Shown here piece by piece: positions 43,536 through 55,610 of a DNA stretch of 64,000 nucleotides. The translations under genes were made by a program, and so were the position numbers. This DNA comes from Laccaria trichodermophora (lineage: Eukaryota; Basidiomycota; Agaricomycetes; Agaricales; Hydnangiaceae). Each line of letters starts with the position of its first letter. Positions within the stretch are counted from its first letter, which is position 1. The notes beneath the pieces are model-generated. The model did no database searches and had not been told where the DNA came from. It was given only the letters and a program-made list of their open reading frames with translations. The DNA lies in NCBI GenBank assembly GCA_018417955.1, contig JACTVC010000022.1:930001-994000 (forward strand), in the 5' to 3' direction.

Positions 43536-46500
43536 ATGTCTACGTCTCCTCACTACACCCACAACGAACAAGGCATCCGACAAAGGTAAGCCACAGATAA
43601 CCACGACTATATGCGCACTATCAACCTCATCTCCAGCCGAAACCTCCCCCCAATCCAACAAATCATCTCTCAAGATCGGAACGAAGAAGACCTAGAAGAC
43701 ACGCCATCCCCACGCACCGAACTCCTTTCAGACTCTTCCTCACGACACGCACGTATCTCCCACGCAAGCCATGCCCTCGAATCCCGACGCCGCAAAAAAC
43801 ACCGACATCATCGAAAAGACAGCGCCCTTTCCCAATCCCACTCGCACTCCCCAAGCAGCTCACAACAGCGCGAGCTCATAAGCGTACTAATAGACTCTGA
43901 ACGCGAAGCCTCCAAACTCCGTAAATCCCTTTCAGCCGCTGTCCAACGACTCGAGTCCGAAGCGCGCCGCGCTGCAGAGTTGGATAGGGAGAACAGGGAG
44001 GCGGCGGAGCGGTTTCGTCTCTTGAACGATTCTCGTCTAACAGCACAGCAAGAGGCGTCAAAAGCCAGCCAAGAGCTTCGATTATACCAATTCCAGCTTG
44101 AAAATGCGCAGAGGGAGATAGGGAGGGCGCAGGAGACTGTGAGGAAGTATGAGAGGCAGCGGGATGAGGCTGAGAGGGTCGCAGCGAGGGCGAGGGCTGA
44201 GGCGAGGAGGGTGAAGAGGGAGAGGTTGGTTGCTGATGCCAGGGAGGAGGGGAGGAGGAATGGGTTTCAGGCGGGGATTCAGCAGGCGCAGGAGGAGATT
44301 AGGATTGTGGCTCCTGGGGGACGGATCAGGAGGGCTCCAATGATGGCGAGGACGGGGACGGGGACCGTTCCGAGTGGGAGTGGGGATCATGATCATGACC
44401 GGTCGTTTGCTACTGGTGATGATGCGGCTTATCAGCGACAGGCTTCAGAGTCGAGGGTGCAACCGCGTCAAGAGGAAGTGGAGGAAGTGGATGAGGATGA
44501 TGATGATGATTTTGGGATAGAGATACAAGAGGCGACGCCGAATGATAGCTTGGCCAGCCCAATACCGCGATACCCCACACGGAACATTAACGCACAGCAA
44601 GCTACGCCGCCCCATTCGCCCACTACACCACCACCACAATCGTTTACGCCGGCTATTCAGATATATTCGCTCGAGATACCGCCCACTGACCAGCTTGCAA
44701 GGGAGTATAATACCAACTCGAACCGCGAGTACAACGCCAACACGAACGGGAGCGACGTTGTTTTTGATGAACCCAGGGCGAGATGGGTTAATGCGAGGAA
44801 ACATGGGGAGATTAATGGGGTGGAGGTTACGCCGCCTTCGTCTGCGGATCCGATAAATGGCCAGCAGCAGCGACCACCGTCGATGAACGAGCAACATCCG
44901 CCGATAGTTCAGCAACCGCCGCCCTCAACTTTGGGTCAACCTTCTCCTCTCAATCAGCCACCAATTACAATGGGGCAACCCTCAACACAGCAGGCACCAC
45001 CAATGAATAGTCAACCGCCTATGGGTCAACCCTTAACAGTAAACGGACAGCAGCTACCTCCAATAAACGTTCAACCCCCCATGGGCCAACAACCAGCCCA
45101 AGTCACATTTTACCAACCTCCAACTCCAACTACCGGCCCACCCTCTGCAGGCCACAAAAAAGGCGTCTCATTCTCACTATTCAAACGCCCCCAAAACGCA
45201 AACGCACCATCACCCACGAAACCGAAGAACAAGAATACGTGGTACCGCACGTTTAGTTTTAGGAAGAAACCTGTTATTGATCCTGAGCCGGAGGAGTTTG
45301 TGGATATCCAGCAGCAGCAGGGATCTCAGCAGCCACGGAGACCAAGGGATATGTCGGGGAGTACAGAGTCGGAGAGTAATATGTATCACCGGCCGCCGCC
45401 TCCTCAATCGTGGTATGTCCCGCCGAAAAAGTCGACTTCTTCTTTGGCGCCTTCTGGACCTCCTCCCAGTTCGGCCCCTGCGTTTGCGGGTGCTGGGCCT
45501 TCTAGTCTTCGAAACTCAGCACGGCCCGCGAATACAAACCAAACTCAACTCCCAATCCCACCCCCCAAAAACGCGGAGTCAGGCGTTCGACGCGTATTCG
45601 TTTCCTTCTAGGTCACGCGCTGTTTCGATGGACGATTCGCAGTCTACGTCGACGAGGATGTCGCAGTTTGATTTGGTGGCTGCTCCTGGGGATGGGAATA
45701 GTACTAGTGCGAGGGGTGGCGGTGGAGGGCGGATGAGGGATAGGGATAGGGGTGGGGAGAGGGATAGTTTGTTGAGTGTGATTAAGGAGGATCCGATGAG
45801 TAGGGGGAATACGCCTGTTGCTGATCGGTTTTTGGGGAGACGGGATAGGGCTAGTTCGGATGCGCAGATGCCACATATGCCTGGTGGGTTTCCAGCTGGG
45901 AGTGTGAGTCGTTTTTTTCTTTTCTTTTTTTTGTAGTTGATGGGAGAGAACGAGTGCTGATGTTTTTTGTTTTTTTTTGTTTCATAGCAAACTTCATCGT
46001 CGAGGCGTCGTCGTCGTCCTCCTGAAATCTATGTACCACCTCATTCTGGGGCAGGGGATGACCCTTTCGTGGCTAACTGGAATCTATCACAAGCGACTTT
46101 TGCACCTATACCTCCGAATCATGGGAAACCATCTTCGTCGAATAGAGCGCCGCCTTTATCTAATGGAAATGGAAGACGGTCACCATCGAATGGAACAGGA
46201 ACACAGCCGTCATCGATGCAAGCATCAGTGAACGGAAGATACCAGCAGCCTTGGCCGGCTCAGTCTAATTATCCCCATGATACAGAGGAATACCCAGCAC
46301 TGATGACCGCCACTCCCGGAATCAGCGTTCTCCCTCCTGTGCGTTTTTTTCTCCCATTCTACCCCACAAGTATATATGAATATGAAACTGACGCCGATCC
46401 CGCACACAGACCGCAGCTCTTTCGGATCCCCACCCATTATCGACGCCACAGACAGGAAAGAACCATCTAACGCCGAATTATGTCTTCCAGCCCCCGCAAA

Positions 46501-47378
46501 TGCCGAGTCCGCGCAAACCACTTTCGGAGGATCTGCCGCCGCCGCCACCGTTGAGATATAATGGCTATGGGGGATCGACGGAGAGTTTTTATACTGATAG
46601 GACGCACCCAAGGACACCGGTTAACCCTCCTCTGATTGCCCATTCTCCGAGAGCTGTTAGCTCTCCTAGGCCAAGTGAAAGAGGTTTCAACTCTCCTCGA
46701 GGCTACAACTCTCCCCGTGGTGGAGGAAGGCGTTCAGCGCAAAGTGTAACTCGACCCATGTCTGTTGTTAACCCCTCGTCTCCGTCTCCACCTCCGTTGC
46801 CAATTCCTTATCAGTCTCCCTTGCCCATTCCAAACATGTCTCCCATGCCCGTCCCATACAAGTCTACCTCAAATAAGTCAATCAACCCACCGCGGCCTTC
46901 ATCAGTGCAGAGTGGCCATTCACACTCGCGCGTCCGGTCTGCCTCGATGATGCCTCCAGGTAGCCCCAACCGTCGTCCACCCAGCATCCGTTCTACCACC
47001 TCTCACAACAACAACGACCAGCGACCGACTCCACTAACGCTTCAGCCCATAGGACTCAGCGCGAGCCCAAACGGCAACGGGCTGCGCAACCTCCCTGACG
47101 CCAACCAAAGTCAAATTAAGATCCAGAGAATGCCCTCGAATGCGTCGATGAGGTCTATAAACTCTTACAACCATTTTGAGCCGCAGACGTATTTGGATCC
47201 TGCGTATTTCCAGAGTGTGGTGCCAGGGGGCCCGCCTGCGCAGGTCGATGCGGAGGAGATGTTGAGGAGGAGGAGGCAGGAGAGGGATGCGAGGATTGAG
47301 AGGGGGGAGGTTAGGGCGGGTAGTGCTGCTGGGTCGAGTGTGCATTCTAGGGCTGGGTCGACGGGGTCGAGGTATTGA
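43536..47378 (+). CDS. Large proline-rich coiled-coil protein of unknown function, one-base frame break
   Basis: Exons 43536-43585, 43637-45903, 45988-46338 and 46410-47378 encode about 1,211 residues. The first ~80 residues are Ser/His/Arg-rich, followed by a long coiled coil (ELISVLIDSEREASKLRKSL... to ...EEGRRNGFQAGI, about 95-240). The rest is disordered: an acidic EEVDEDDDDDFG patch, Pro/Gln repeats (QPPxxMGQP), Ser/Arg/Pro repeats and RRRRQERDARIERGE near the end. The exon sum has one surplus base. The frame must shift just after a C6A5 run at 45561-45571, where KNAESG.. ends and AFDAYSFPSRSRAVSMDD.. begins. After that point the coding pattern and splice phases are consistent to the end. 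A scaffold or cytoskeletal role would be a guess. Confidence 0.75.
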
Positions 47379-48007
47379 GACTGGGAGAGATGGATTGTGT
47401 TTTCTTTCTTTTTTGCTGGTTTTGGTTTATATTCTGTTGCACATTGGTATACTACTATTGTACTTACTATGGATGGATGGAAGGGAGCTTTTTTGTAACA
47501 TTAGTGATACTTTTGGATGCTAGGAAGAGTGATTATGTAAAAGTGGAAGAAAATATTGTGTTTCGACCACCATGACCAGTGCAAAAGGAACGTTGATTTC
47601 CCATGGCTCCCCTCTGGCTTATCCCAGATCTAGGGAGGAACGGACCGGTGGTCTACTACCCAAAACTCTAAAAAGTTGCCCACGAAGTGCGGTGCCGCAA
47701 AGATTGCAATGGCGGTGCCACATGTACAGCAATTGACAGGATGTCCAAGTGATGTGCGCCTTTTGATTATCTTCGCTGAGAACTAAGCTCTGACCACCCT
47801 ATTCATAGCCAATCTCGCGCGCGTCATTAATTTGCGCACAAGCTTATCAGCTTCCACTGGCAGAAACTTACAACTTTTGGGATTTGAAAACAGACACTGA
47901 TAGGGATTGACGCGAACCTACTAGGCCACCAGGCTGCAACAAGACGCGCACGATAACCATTGTCTTTATAACGACACTAGCCGCACGTCCGAGCATTCAA
48001 GAGGACG
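47379..48007. other. Intergenic region
   Basis: No gene seen; 3' region of the proline-rich gene and promoter of the Nudix gene. Confidence 0.5.
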
Positions 48008-49424
48008 ATGGCATACCCCGCTTCCAACTTGACCCATACTAGCAGGCTCTGCCAACGACTCTATTCACCACGTATCTCTCCTTTACGGCTTGCGTCAGAT
48101 AGCTCTCTACTCGCTCAGATACGGTCTGCGAACAACGTCCAACTACCCCTGGGTCCATTCGATCCCAAAATACCATGTCATGCAACTTCTACAGATCCCA
48201 AAACCCGTCACACTGAGCACGACGAAGAGACGTTGGTGCCTTTCTTTTTGCATCGTCCTTTGCCGAGGACGCAAGCGCCGATAGGGTTTCTTCGTCCGGC
48301 GGTAGCTAGGGCTCTGTTGGAGGACCACCATTCGCAGTTGGAGCTTCATGGAAGGTCGAGTTGGTCTTTCTACCGCAAGGAAAACCAGGCACCGGAATCG
48401 TTGTCGGACAATGGAAATGGAAACGGAAAGATGTGGGCTTTTTCGTTTTCGCCCCATGTGTGGAATCGGTCGCTTCGCACGGACGCGATTAAGAGAGTTG
48501 TTGAGGGTTGGAAACGGTTGGGGATGTTTTCTGATCTACTTGAAGGCGAGTTTGTTTTGAAGCGTCCGACTGGGTAAATGTAAGGCGCTGACTTACATAG
48601 GCCGCAGTGATGAAGAATGCCCCGTCTATCTCCCATCTGGATTCGATAGAACAGCTAATTACGGCGAATCGATGGCGTTGACTGTCCAACGTGCTGCTCT
48701 GCCTTTGTTCAGTTTTCCAAATTTTGGCACTCTTCTTGTCGGCGAGTGCTTCTTTCGCGTAAACTGCGGCAGCGAACAATCGCTGAAGATCACTTGATTT
48801 TTTAGGTTTTTGCCAGAAAGGCGAATGCCCGAGCGACCTCCAGCTATGGATTGCTCGACGATCACGTTCAAAGAGAATGTAAGGAATCACCTCGGGTTTG
48901 TAATGCATATCTTTGATTTGGTTCTTAGCTTTCCAGGCTTCCTTGATGTTGTTGCGGGAGGAAACATTGGCCTCGGTGAGCGAAATCGCTGACGAGTCTT
49001 GTTTGTCCAGCCAACTTGCGATCTAGGACAACTTCCCGTTGAAAGTGTGATACGCAAAGCATCAGAAGGAGCTTCAGTTACAGAATCTTACCTGGCAAAA
49101 CACGTTCGTTCTTCGGGGAATATCGTTTTCTCGCATCGCTCTTCCGCCGGCTGGCTTTTGCCTGGGCTCTATCACACCTTTCAGCTTCCTCTCCCCATGA
49201 ATTCTCTCAAAACTATTGGTCATGACAGGGAAGTTGAGGGCTTCGAGTTGTTGGACGCACAGGAGTGTTTGGACAAATTAGTTGCTGGAGAGTTCGCACC
49301 GTCATCGGCGTTGGCGATTCTGAATTTCCTGGTGAGGGAAAGGTTGTATACTCGTGACGTCGATGTGGGATACGACGCTGTGCTTGAGGCCATGCAAAGA
49401 GATCTAGTGGTGCCGATTTTTTAA
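48008..49424 (+). CDS. DUF4743-Nudix protein with degenerate Nudix box
   Basis: Exons 48008-48545, 48601-48758, 48817-48878, 48929-48975 and 49027-49424 give 400 residues with all phases consistent. The first intron has a GC donor (GCGAGT). The N-terminal part (PIGFLRPAVARALL, DAIKRVVEGWKRLGMF) is the DUF4743 type found before Nudix domains of Tnr3-like proteins. The Nudix part reads LQLWIARRSRSKR, FPGFLDVVAGG, ESVIRKASEGASV, PGLYHTFQLPLP, EVEGFELLDAQE, GEFAPSSALAILNFL. The usual (R/K)E-xx-EE core is here RKASEG: one catalytic Glu is Lys and one is Gly, so pyrophosphatase activity is doubtful. No thiamine pyrophosphokinase domain follows. Confidence 0.7.
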
Positions 49425-50842
49425 TTGCTATTTTGTTTTGATCATTTGGACAGGCTACTTGTTTTTCGTTACACGCCCGAGCTATCCCCAATACCCTAAC
49501 ATCACCACATCTAAATAACACTCTAGGGACGCTTCTCGTCCCAATCATAAACCTATCTCGCTCTTATGATTGAATCCGAGTCGCGAAGTGCTTTCACAAC
49601 GCCAAGTCTAAAAATTGGATGACCTCGCGCGTATTCCACCCATCATAACGATTCGAGAATCTGAACGATTGAAAAAGAGCCTTTACGACTATAAACGGCA
49701 GATTCATCAACCTTTTTCGCCGTCGGCATCGAGTCTCATGGTCGTCACATCGGTACTTTCACGTTTTACTTTTTCTACTTGTAGAAGCCGGAAAAAGCCG
49801 GAAAAAGCCGACAAAAAGTTGGAAAAAGCAGAAAAGCCGCAAATACAAAAAGCCAGGCTCAGTACCCTGGAAAGCAACTATTTTTGAATGCATTCAGGTC
49901 GACATGGGTTTTATTTCGATAGATAGATTTCCAACTTTCCAGCTTTTTGACTTGTGGCAAGTCAAAAAGTGGGAAAAAGTTGATAAGTAAATCGTGATCT
50001 TGCTGATGCAGGAATAAGGGATGGTGGTTTGTCAGGAATGCTTGAAATTATTTCCTGGTGATGATCTAGTTTCTATTGCAGAATCACAAATTTATGACTA
50101 CCGTCAGCTCCTGTTCCCTTCCGTCAAAGAAAAAGAATTGAAGGGCTCAGGCAAGTTATCATCTTCAATTCCTCGTACAGGATCATTTACATTGTTGTGC
50201 CCCGCAAGGTTTTCATATTGATTGACATCCTCATCAACGCCTTCCACAAGTTGGTGCAGTTCCTGCTTTAGTTCCCTCTTATGGTATGTCTTCTGGTGTT
50301 TCCTGCGGCTGTTGCTTACCTTCTTGAGTCTATGATGGGTGTCAGAATCTCCCATAGATTTCTCGGTGTGACTATGTGTCTCGAGTTCCGCCTTTTGGGA
50401 GAGAGGGATATAAAATAAGTATTACAGGTCAAATGTGAATGAGAGCTTGCCTCTCTCAGCAGGACCTTAGACTCCTTGCACTTTCATCTCCACCGCTGCC
50501 ACCAAAATCAAAGATAAACTGATCATGAACGCCTCTCCCCCGGGACCGTGATTTAATTTTCTGTTCCGTTTCCGATAAACATGCCTTTCAATAATTTCGG
50601 CACCTCAAGAGCATGAAGGACAATTTGGACCCGTTCTCCCGTCTAGCGTTGGCGGGAACTCCACAGTAGGATCTTGACGTTTGACCTTCTTCGGAAGCTC
50701 CATCACGCAGCGGCGTTTGCCGATTTGTTTAGCTTCACATCCAGTAGCGGCGCATGCGCCAGTCCCCGACTCACAAAATACCAGAGTTAATAGGAGTTCA
50801 CCCTACAAAACCCAGTCTCCATACAGTAGCTTACTTTTCAAA
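49425..50842. other. Intergenic region, edge of the AT-rich island
   Basis: Includes the second copy of the GCTTTT/AAAAGC repeat (49740-49960, with a short run of GCCGGAAAAA units at 49787-49815) and short ORFs. No gene supported. Confidence 0.5.
49740..49960 (+). repeat. Dispersed GCTTTT/AAAAGC-rich repeat, copy 2
   Basis: Matches the minus strand of 39400-39600 in several blocks. Internally it has two tandem GCCGGAAAAA units. Confidence 0.6.
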
Positions 50843-52430
50843 TTATGACTGATATAGTATGTGGGTATAAAATAATGCAGAAGGTGTTTTACCATTACAA
50901 CAGTGTTTCAAGTCAACAGACTCCAGCTGGCCTTCATAAATCATGTTTTGTCCTGTAATGATGCCATCATGGTACCAAACTGTTGTATCCTGCGGCTCAA
51001 CCAAGCAAGCTACAAAATGCTGGCCTCCAAAGTAAATGACTCCACAAAGCTGATATAGATGAGAGTTACCATTTGCAAGAATAGAAATAAGGATCAATTT
51101 TCATTTGAGCACTCAAGCCAATCTCAAATGACAGTATCTTGGGGACCACTCTCCACTCAGTCTTTTCCTTCAAGGGTAAGCCACATGTTTGACATCTATG
51201 TTGTACTAATTGACCATCACACTGAATCCACTCACTGATAGATGAAAATTGGTCCACTCCACTTGACATCAAAAATGATTGTAAAGGCATTGGATTAAAT
51301 TCAAGGGGGTCCAGACCAGGGGTTGGGGAGGGGGGTGAGTCCTTGAGCTCTTAAAAAAATTTGCTACTCAGGCCAAAAACTGGCCAAATGGCCATAAATT
51401 TCACTCTCAGTTTCTCTTCAGCTATTCTAACATGCTTTACACAGTCTACAGACACATTTCTGACTCATAACTAATAATCTTTGAATTCTTTTCTTCATTT
51501 ATGCCAAATAACACATGACTGGCCAACCATCACAATATAGTTCATCTTTGGATTTTAACCAAATGAGAACTGAGATGCCTTTTTGTGACTTATATAGGCA
51601 CACTGTTATATTTTTGCACTTCTCCCACCCCTTGAAAACCAAAAATGCGATATGTTTTTTTTGTAGTTGCCTTTTTCAGTCTGACATTTCCATTTTAGGA
51701 AGGGGGGGTGAGGGGTGGTCATGTCCCATGGCTTAAAAAAAATTACCGACCCTGTGTGACTTTTAAGGTCCTTGGACCCCCTTGATTAAATTGCATATTT
51801 GCAGAAGGGTGGAGGTCACATAGAAATTTAGGAACTCTGACAATTAACTCTGACAAAAATACTTCATATAATAGTTGATGCAGTGATACAAAAGTACCCC
51901 AAGCAAAGTTTTGTGGAGCTTGAGCATGATGGGTGTAAATCATCAAGTAATTTTTGAAGTGTTTTTTTAGTCAAAAATTTTCAGGGTTTGAGCTCAAAAG
52001 ATTTATCCTTAACAAGAACAAGTAGATCTGAGAGAAGTTGTACACTTGAGGGGGTAAGTTCAGTCTTTGGAAAGCTTTGAGGTATATGAGGAGCAGAAGC
52101 AATGATGTCACCAAATATACTACTAAAATGTTTGGAAAGAAGATCAGATCTTGAAATGTAGCTTGGGGGTGTTGAAAAAAGAGGTAGAATATCACTAGTT
52201 GACTTGGACATGACCAAATTCCAAGTATTCAAAAATGCAACCAGAAGCCCATCAATTAATTGAGTTTTTGTTTTAAATTAAGCCATGGGCTGCATTTTAG
52301 CCGAAAGAGCAGCATCCCTCAAGACAGGTACAGAGAATTTGGAGAGAGAAAGCTTATGACAGTCATCTGAAGAAAGGAACCAAGCAGGGTTATCCAGAAA
52401 TTCCATAGAACTAGATGGTTGATGTGGTTA
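50843..52430 (-). pseudogene. Remnant of a multi-exon, transposon-associated protein gene
   Basis: Minus-strand coding patches in order: MEFLDNPAWFLSSDD...LRDAALSAKMQPMA; LIDGLLVAFLNTWNLV...LLVLVKDKSFELKP; MIYTHHAQAPQNFAWGTF...CDLHPSANMQFN; MPLQSFLMSSG...HRCQTCGLP...LSFEIG; and HLYQLCGVIYFGGQHFVACLV...VWYHDG. The last patch resembles the ubiquitin-protease-like domain (CxxC, GVIYxGxxHF, VWYHDG) seen in large mushroom-genome genes linked to DNA transposons. Frames break between patches, and a 483-bp element interrupts the MQFN|PMPL join. The family assignment is from pattern memory only. Confidence 0.45.
51302..51784. mobile_element. hAT-type miniature inverted-repeat element
   Basis: Perfect 12-bp terminal inverted repeats (CAAGGGGGTCCA ... 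TGGACCCCCTTG), with weaker pairing further in, are flanked by the 8-bp direct repeat ATTAAATT (51294-51301 and 51785-51792). An 8-bp target duplication is the hAT mark. The 483-bp interior has no transposase. Removing the element and one ATTAAATT rejoins a minus-strand reading frame (ANMQFN to PMPLQSF). Confidence 0.85.
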
Positions 52431-52959
52431 GCCACAATTTTATGCTGGTAAAACACAAGTTTAATGTGGTAGGCCACGATTCGATGCTTTACAAACAAAA
52501 ACGAATGCGACAATCCAGAACAAACGCAACAATCCAGAACGAGCAGCAAGTGCTCAAGTGGACGGAACATATCCGGCAAGAACAACAACAAACATGGAAC
52601 ATGCCAAAGGTCGTGGGAAGCCATCACACGACAGTTGGCTGGAGTTCAGATTTATCATTCTGACAGAACCCTCCTCTGTTCCAGAGTTGGGGATTCTGGG
52701 TCCTGTTTGTACACACACAAATCACTATGTTTATTGTTGGCTGAGAGAAGACTTCTCGGAACTCTCAACAATCTCATGTCACTTGAATGTTAGTGATATG
52801 TATATCACACATCATGAACATGTTTTACATATTATCAACAAATTTTACAAGTATCACACATGAACCTTGACATGAATAAGTACTTGCTGTGTTTTTTTGC
52901 TGAGAAAGACAACCTCGAGTACAGATATGCAGCTTCTCAAAAATTGTGTCACATTTCCC

Positions 52960-53850
52960 ACTAACTATTGAACCCCAGAACAAACATTAAAAATAAGTAA
53001 GAGCTTGCAACAATTTGACATGTTGTGTTTTTGGTGATGACCCCCAAAAAAGCTTGCAATGAGCACAAAAATGAATGTTTTAAAAAACAGGTCATGTTTC
53101 CCACTAGCTAGACAGCCAAACAATGCCCAACAAAGCATAGCCTCTTGCAAATGGGGCACATAGCTAGACAGTTCCTATGAGCTCCAAAAAATATAGAAAT
53201 TGAGCAAGGCCTTATATGACATACTTTGCATCTTTTTTGTGATGTCTCTCCCAATAGCATTGCAATGAGTTCTAATGTCAATGTGCAGCTTCTAAATAAA
53301 AGACTTACATTTCCAATTCACTAGACGGTCTGTATGAGCCCCAGAATGTAAAAATTGAGTGAGAACTCACAATAATATGACATATTCTGTGAATTTTGGT
53401 GATGTCTCCCCCAATGCATTGCGACAAGTTGGATGTGCAGCTTCTCACAAATAAGGCATGTGTTTCACACTAATTTGGTAATTCCAATGAGCCCCAGAGT
53501 GTAGAAGTTGAGCAAGAACTTACAATGATATGACACACTCTGCATTTTTTAGTGATGACCCCCTGAAAAAACTTGCAACAAGTTGGAACTCTTGATGCAC
53601 AGCTTCTCACACATAAGGCCTGTGTTTCTCACTGACTAGATGGTCTTCATGAGCCTCAGAATATGGAAATCAAGAACTTACAAGAATATGACATGCTTTG
53701 TCTTTTTTTCAGTGATGACACCCCAAGAAGCTTGTGAGGAGCAAATGCGGAGCTTCGCAAAAATGGGGCCTGTGTTTCTCACTAACTAGATAATTTTTAT
53801 GAACCCCAGAATGTAGAAATCAAGCAAGAACTTACAATAATATTCCATTA
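52960..53850. repeat. Diverged ~155-bp tandem array
   Basis: Five to six units, each containing a GAGCCCCAGAATGTAGAAAT-like start, AAGAACTTACAATAATATGAC, a GTGATG(A/T)C(C/T)CCC block and GCAGCTTCTCACAAATAAGG. Starts lie near 52975, 53180, 53336, 53489, 53651 and 53801. On the minus strand each unit offers a ~40-nt block ending in ATT|GTAAGT or ATT|GTGAGT and, in several units, preceded by TTTTTTCAG or similar. Confidence 0.75.
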
Positions 53851-55508
53851 TCTGTGATAGATTTTATGATGGACTGTGACTGGTGACTTTTTGCTTCACA
53901 CAATACATGGCTTCCTGTTGAGTTGAGAGTAAGTTGCAACCTCCAAGTAACACAGCACCCAAAGAGATGGACATACTTCAAGTTATGGAGGCATTGAAGC
54001 CATGACCAAGATGTGGAAGAAGGCTGTGAGAGTCTAGACCAGCAGCAGCACAAGTGCAAATGCAAATCCTTCCATGGAGTTCCTGCCAACCTTACCTGTC
54101 TAAGGTAGGTGGGAACTATATGGCAGGATTTGAATTCATGATTGATCCAATCACTTCTCAAGACTATTTTGGGAACTATTTCTAATGGCAACTGTTAGGT
54201 AATGTCTACCTCTGGGACCTGCCAATGCTTGCAATATAGCACCAATTTCATACAAAAATGCAAATAGAGTGGATTGCAAGAAACAACATGGAAAGGATTG
54301 CAGAAAAAAAGGGATTAGCAGATGACAGTCTTTGTAAGTGAGGGTCAGCACCAAGTCAGTGCTCCAGTCGACAAGTCAAACATGCACATACATACAAAGG
54401 CTGGGCAGTTCGACAGCATTGCTGGTGTAGGTTCTGCACATAGAGACAAGGTATGTAGAGATGCATGTCTGCTTAATTTCCTTCAATTCAATGTTATTTA
54501 ATTTTCAGAGCTTTCCCAGAAAATAAAAACCAAAATAGAGCATATTTGTGACTCAGGCTGGTCAGCTGCCATTGGATGGCAGTACAATATATCAAGACTA
54601 GATTGAATCTGCTGGAGATCAAAAAAATTGGTGAAACTCACATGGTCGAGGACCTGGTATATCCAACACAAACAGTACCAGATTATATATATTCATGATT
54701 TTTCTATTTTAGAGCTTTAGAGGCTGCCAGCAGAACAATGCTTATCCTAATTATATTTTTCTCTTGGTGGCAACTTGGTGGCCTAATCAGAACCATGAAA
54801 TTTGGGGAAATATTGACTTTTTATTCTGGATTTTTATGTTCCAAACAGGCTGTCTGCCATTTATAGCATCCACCTTGAAAAATGACCACTAAAGAAATCT
54901 TCCAAAAGTCTTCATTATATATTTTATGCTGAAGTTGTTGCTTGTTGCAGAGCAAAGCTTTTGAAAACTAATACCAAAAGTGATAAATTCAAAGGAATAT
55001 ACATAGCATATTAGCATGTAAGATAATGTTGAGTCTGCCTCGCTTCTTCATCATGTCGTAACTCATGACTGACTGGCAATTATTATTATTATTAGCCTTG
55101 ATAGTTGAAATATTATTGACTCTTCTGAGCAAGAGAAATAGGATTTGGCAGATCCCATTAGCAGAAATTGAAATCTCATCAATGGAACACATGTGTTGGA
55201 AATCAAAATTCTGCAATATAGTTCCTGCCAACGCTACCTGTCTCCAGGTTGATGAGTGTTTAGATTTGTGTAATAGACATCCATAAGTGAGATCTTGAGA
55301 CAACTCACCAAGGCTGTGGCTCAATGCCTGAATATCCTAAGCCACAGGTTGGAAAAGTTGTTGACAGCTGCCTTCACTGGAGATGTTTGTTAGGATGCCA
55401 ACCAATGGAGTAATATTGTTGATGATGAGCAACCATATGTAATAAATACAGTAGGTTATGACCTGCAGTTTGAGTGAGAAAAAAATGACTTTCCCACTTT
55501 AAAATTAA
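53851..55508. other. AT-rich DNA with degenerate coding patches
   Basis: Minus-strand fragments at 53832-54191 (CHIVPTYLRQVRLAGTPW) and 54989-55324 (HSSTWRQVALAGTILQNF) resemble each other in the (L)RQV-LAGT core. They may be exons of the same broken gene family. No intact gene. Confidence 0.4.
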
Positions 55509-55610
55509 TGCCCCCTGCAAGGTTCGAACTTGCGACCTCAGGATTACCTAATCATTAGATTAGTCATATTTCTATGAGACCTGCGCTCTAACCAACTGAG
55601 CCAAGAAGGC
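55509..55610 (-). tRNA. Elongator tRNA-Met(CAT) with a 28-nt intron
   Basis: On the minus strand: acceptor GCCTTCT pairs with AGGGGGC (T-G pairs allowed) with discriminator A. D arm GCTC-AGTTGGTTA-GAGC. Anticodon arm CAGGT-CTCATA[A]-TCCTG, including the T-T closing mismatch also seen in yeast elongator tRNA-Met. T arm GCAAG-TTCGAAC-CTTGC. A 28-nt intron lies after position 37; the mature length is 74 nt. Confidence 0.85.

Noticed and set aside
43611..43636. Start of the proline-rich protein at 43611
   Set aside because: These bases lie in intron 1 (GTAAGC...CTCCAG); the spliced frame from ATG 43536 fits better.
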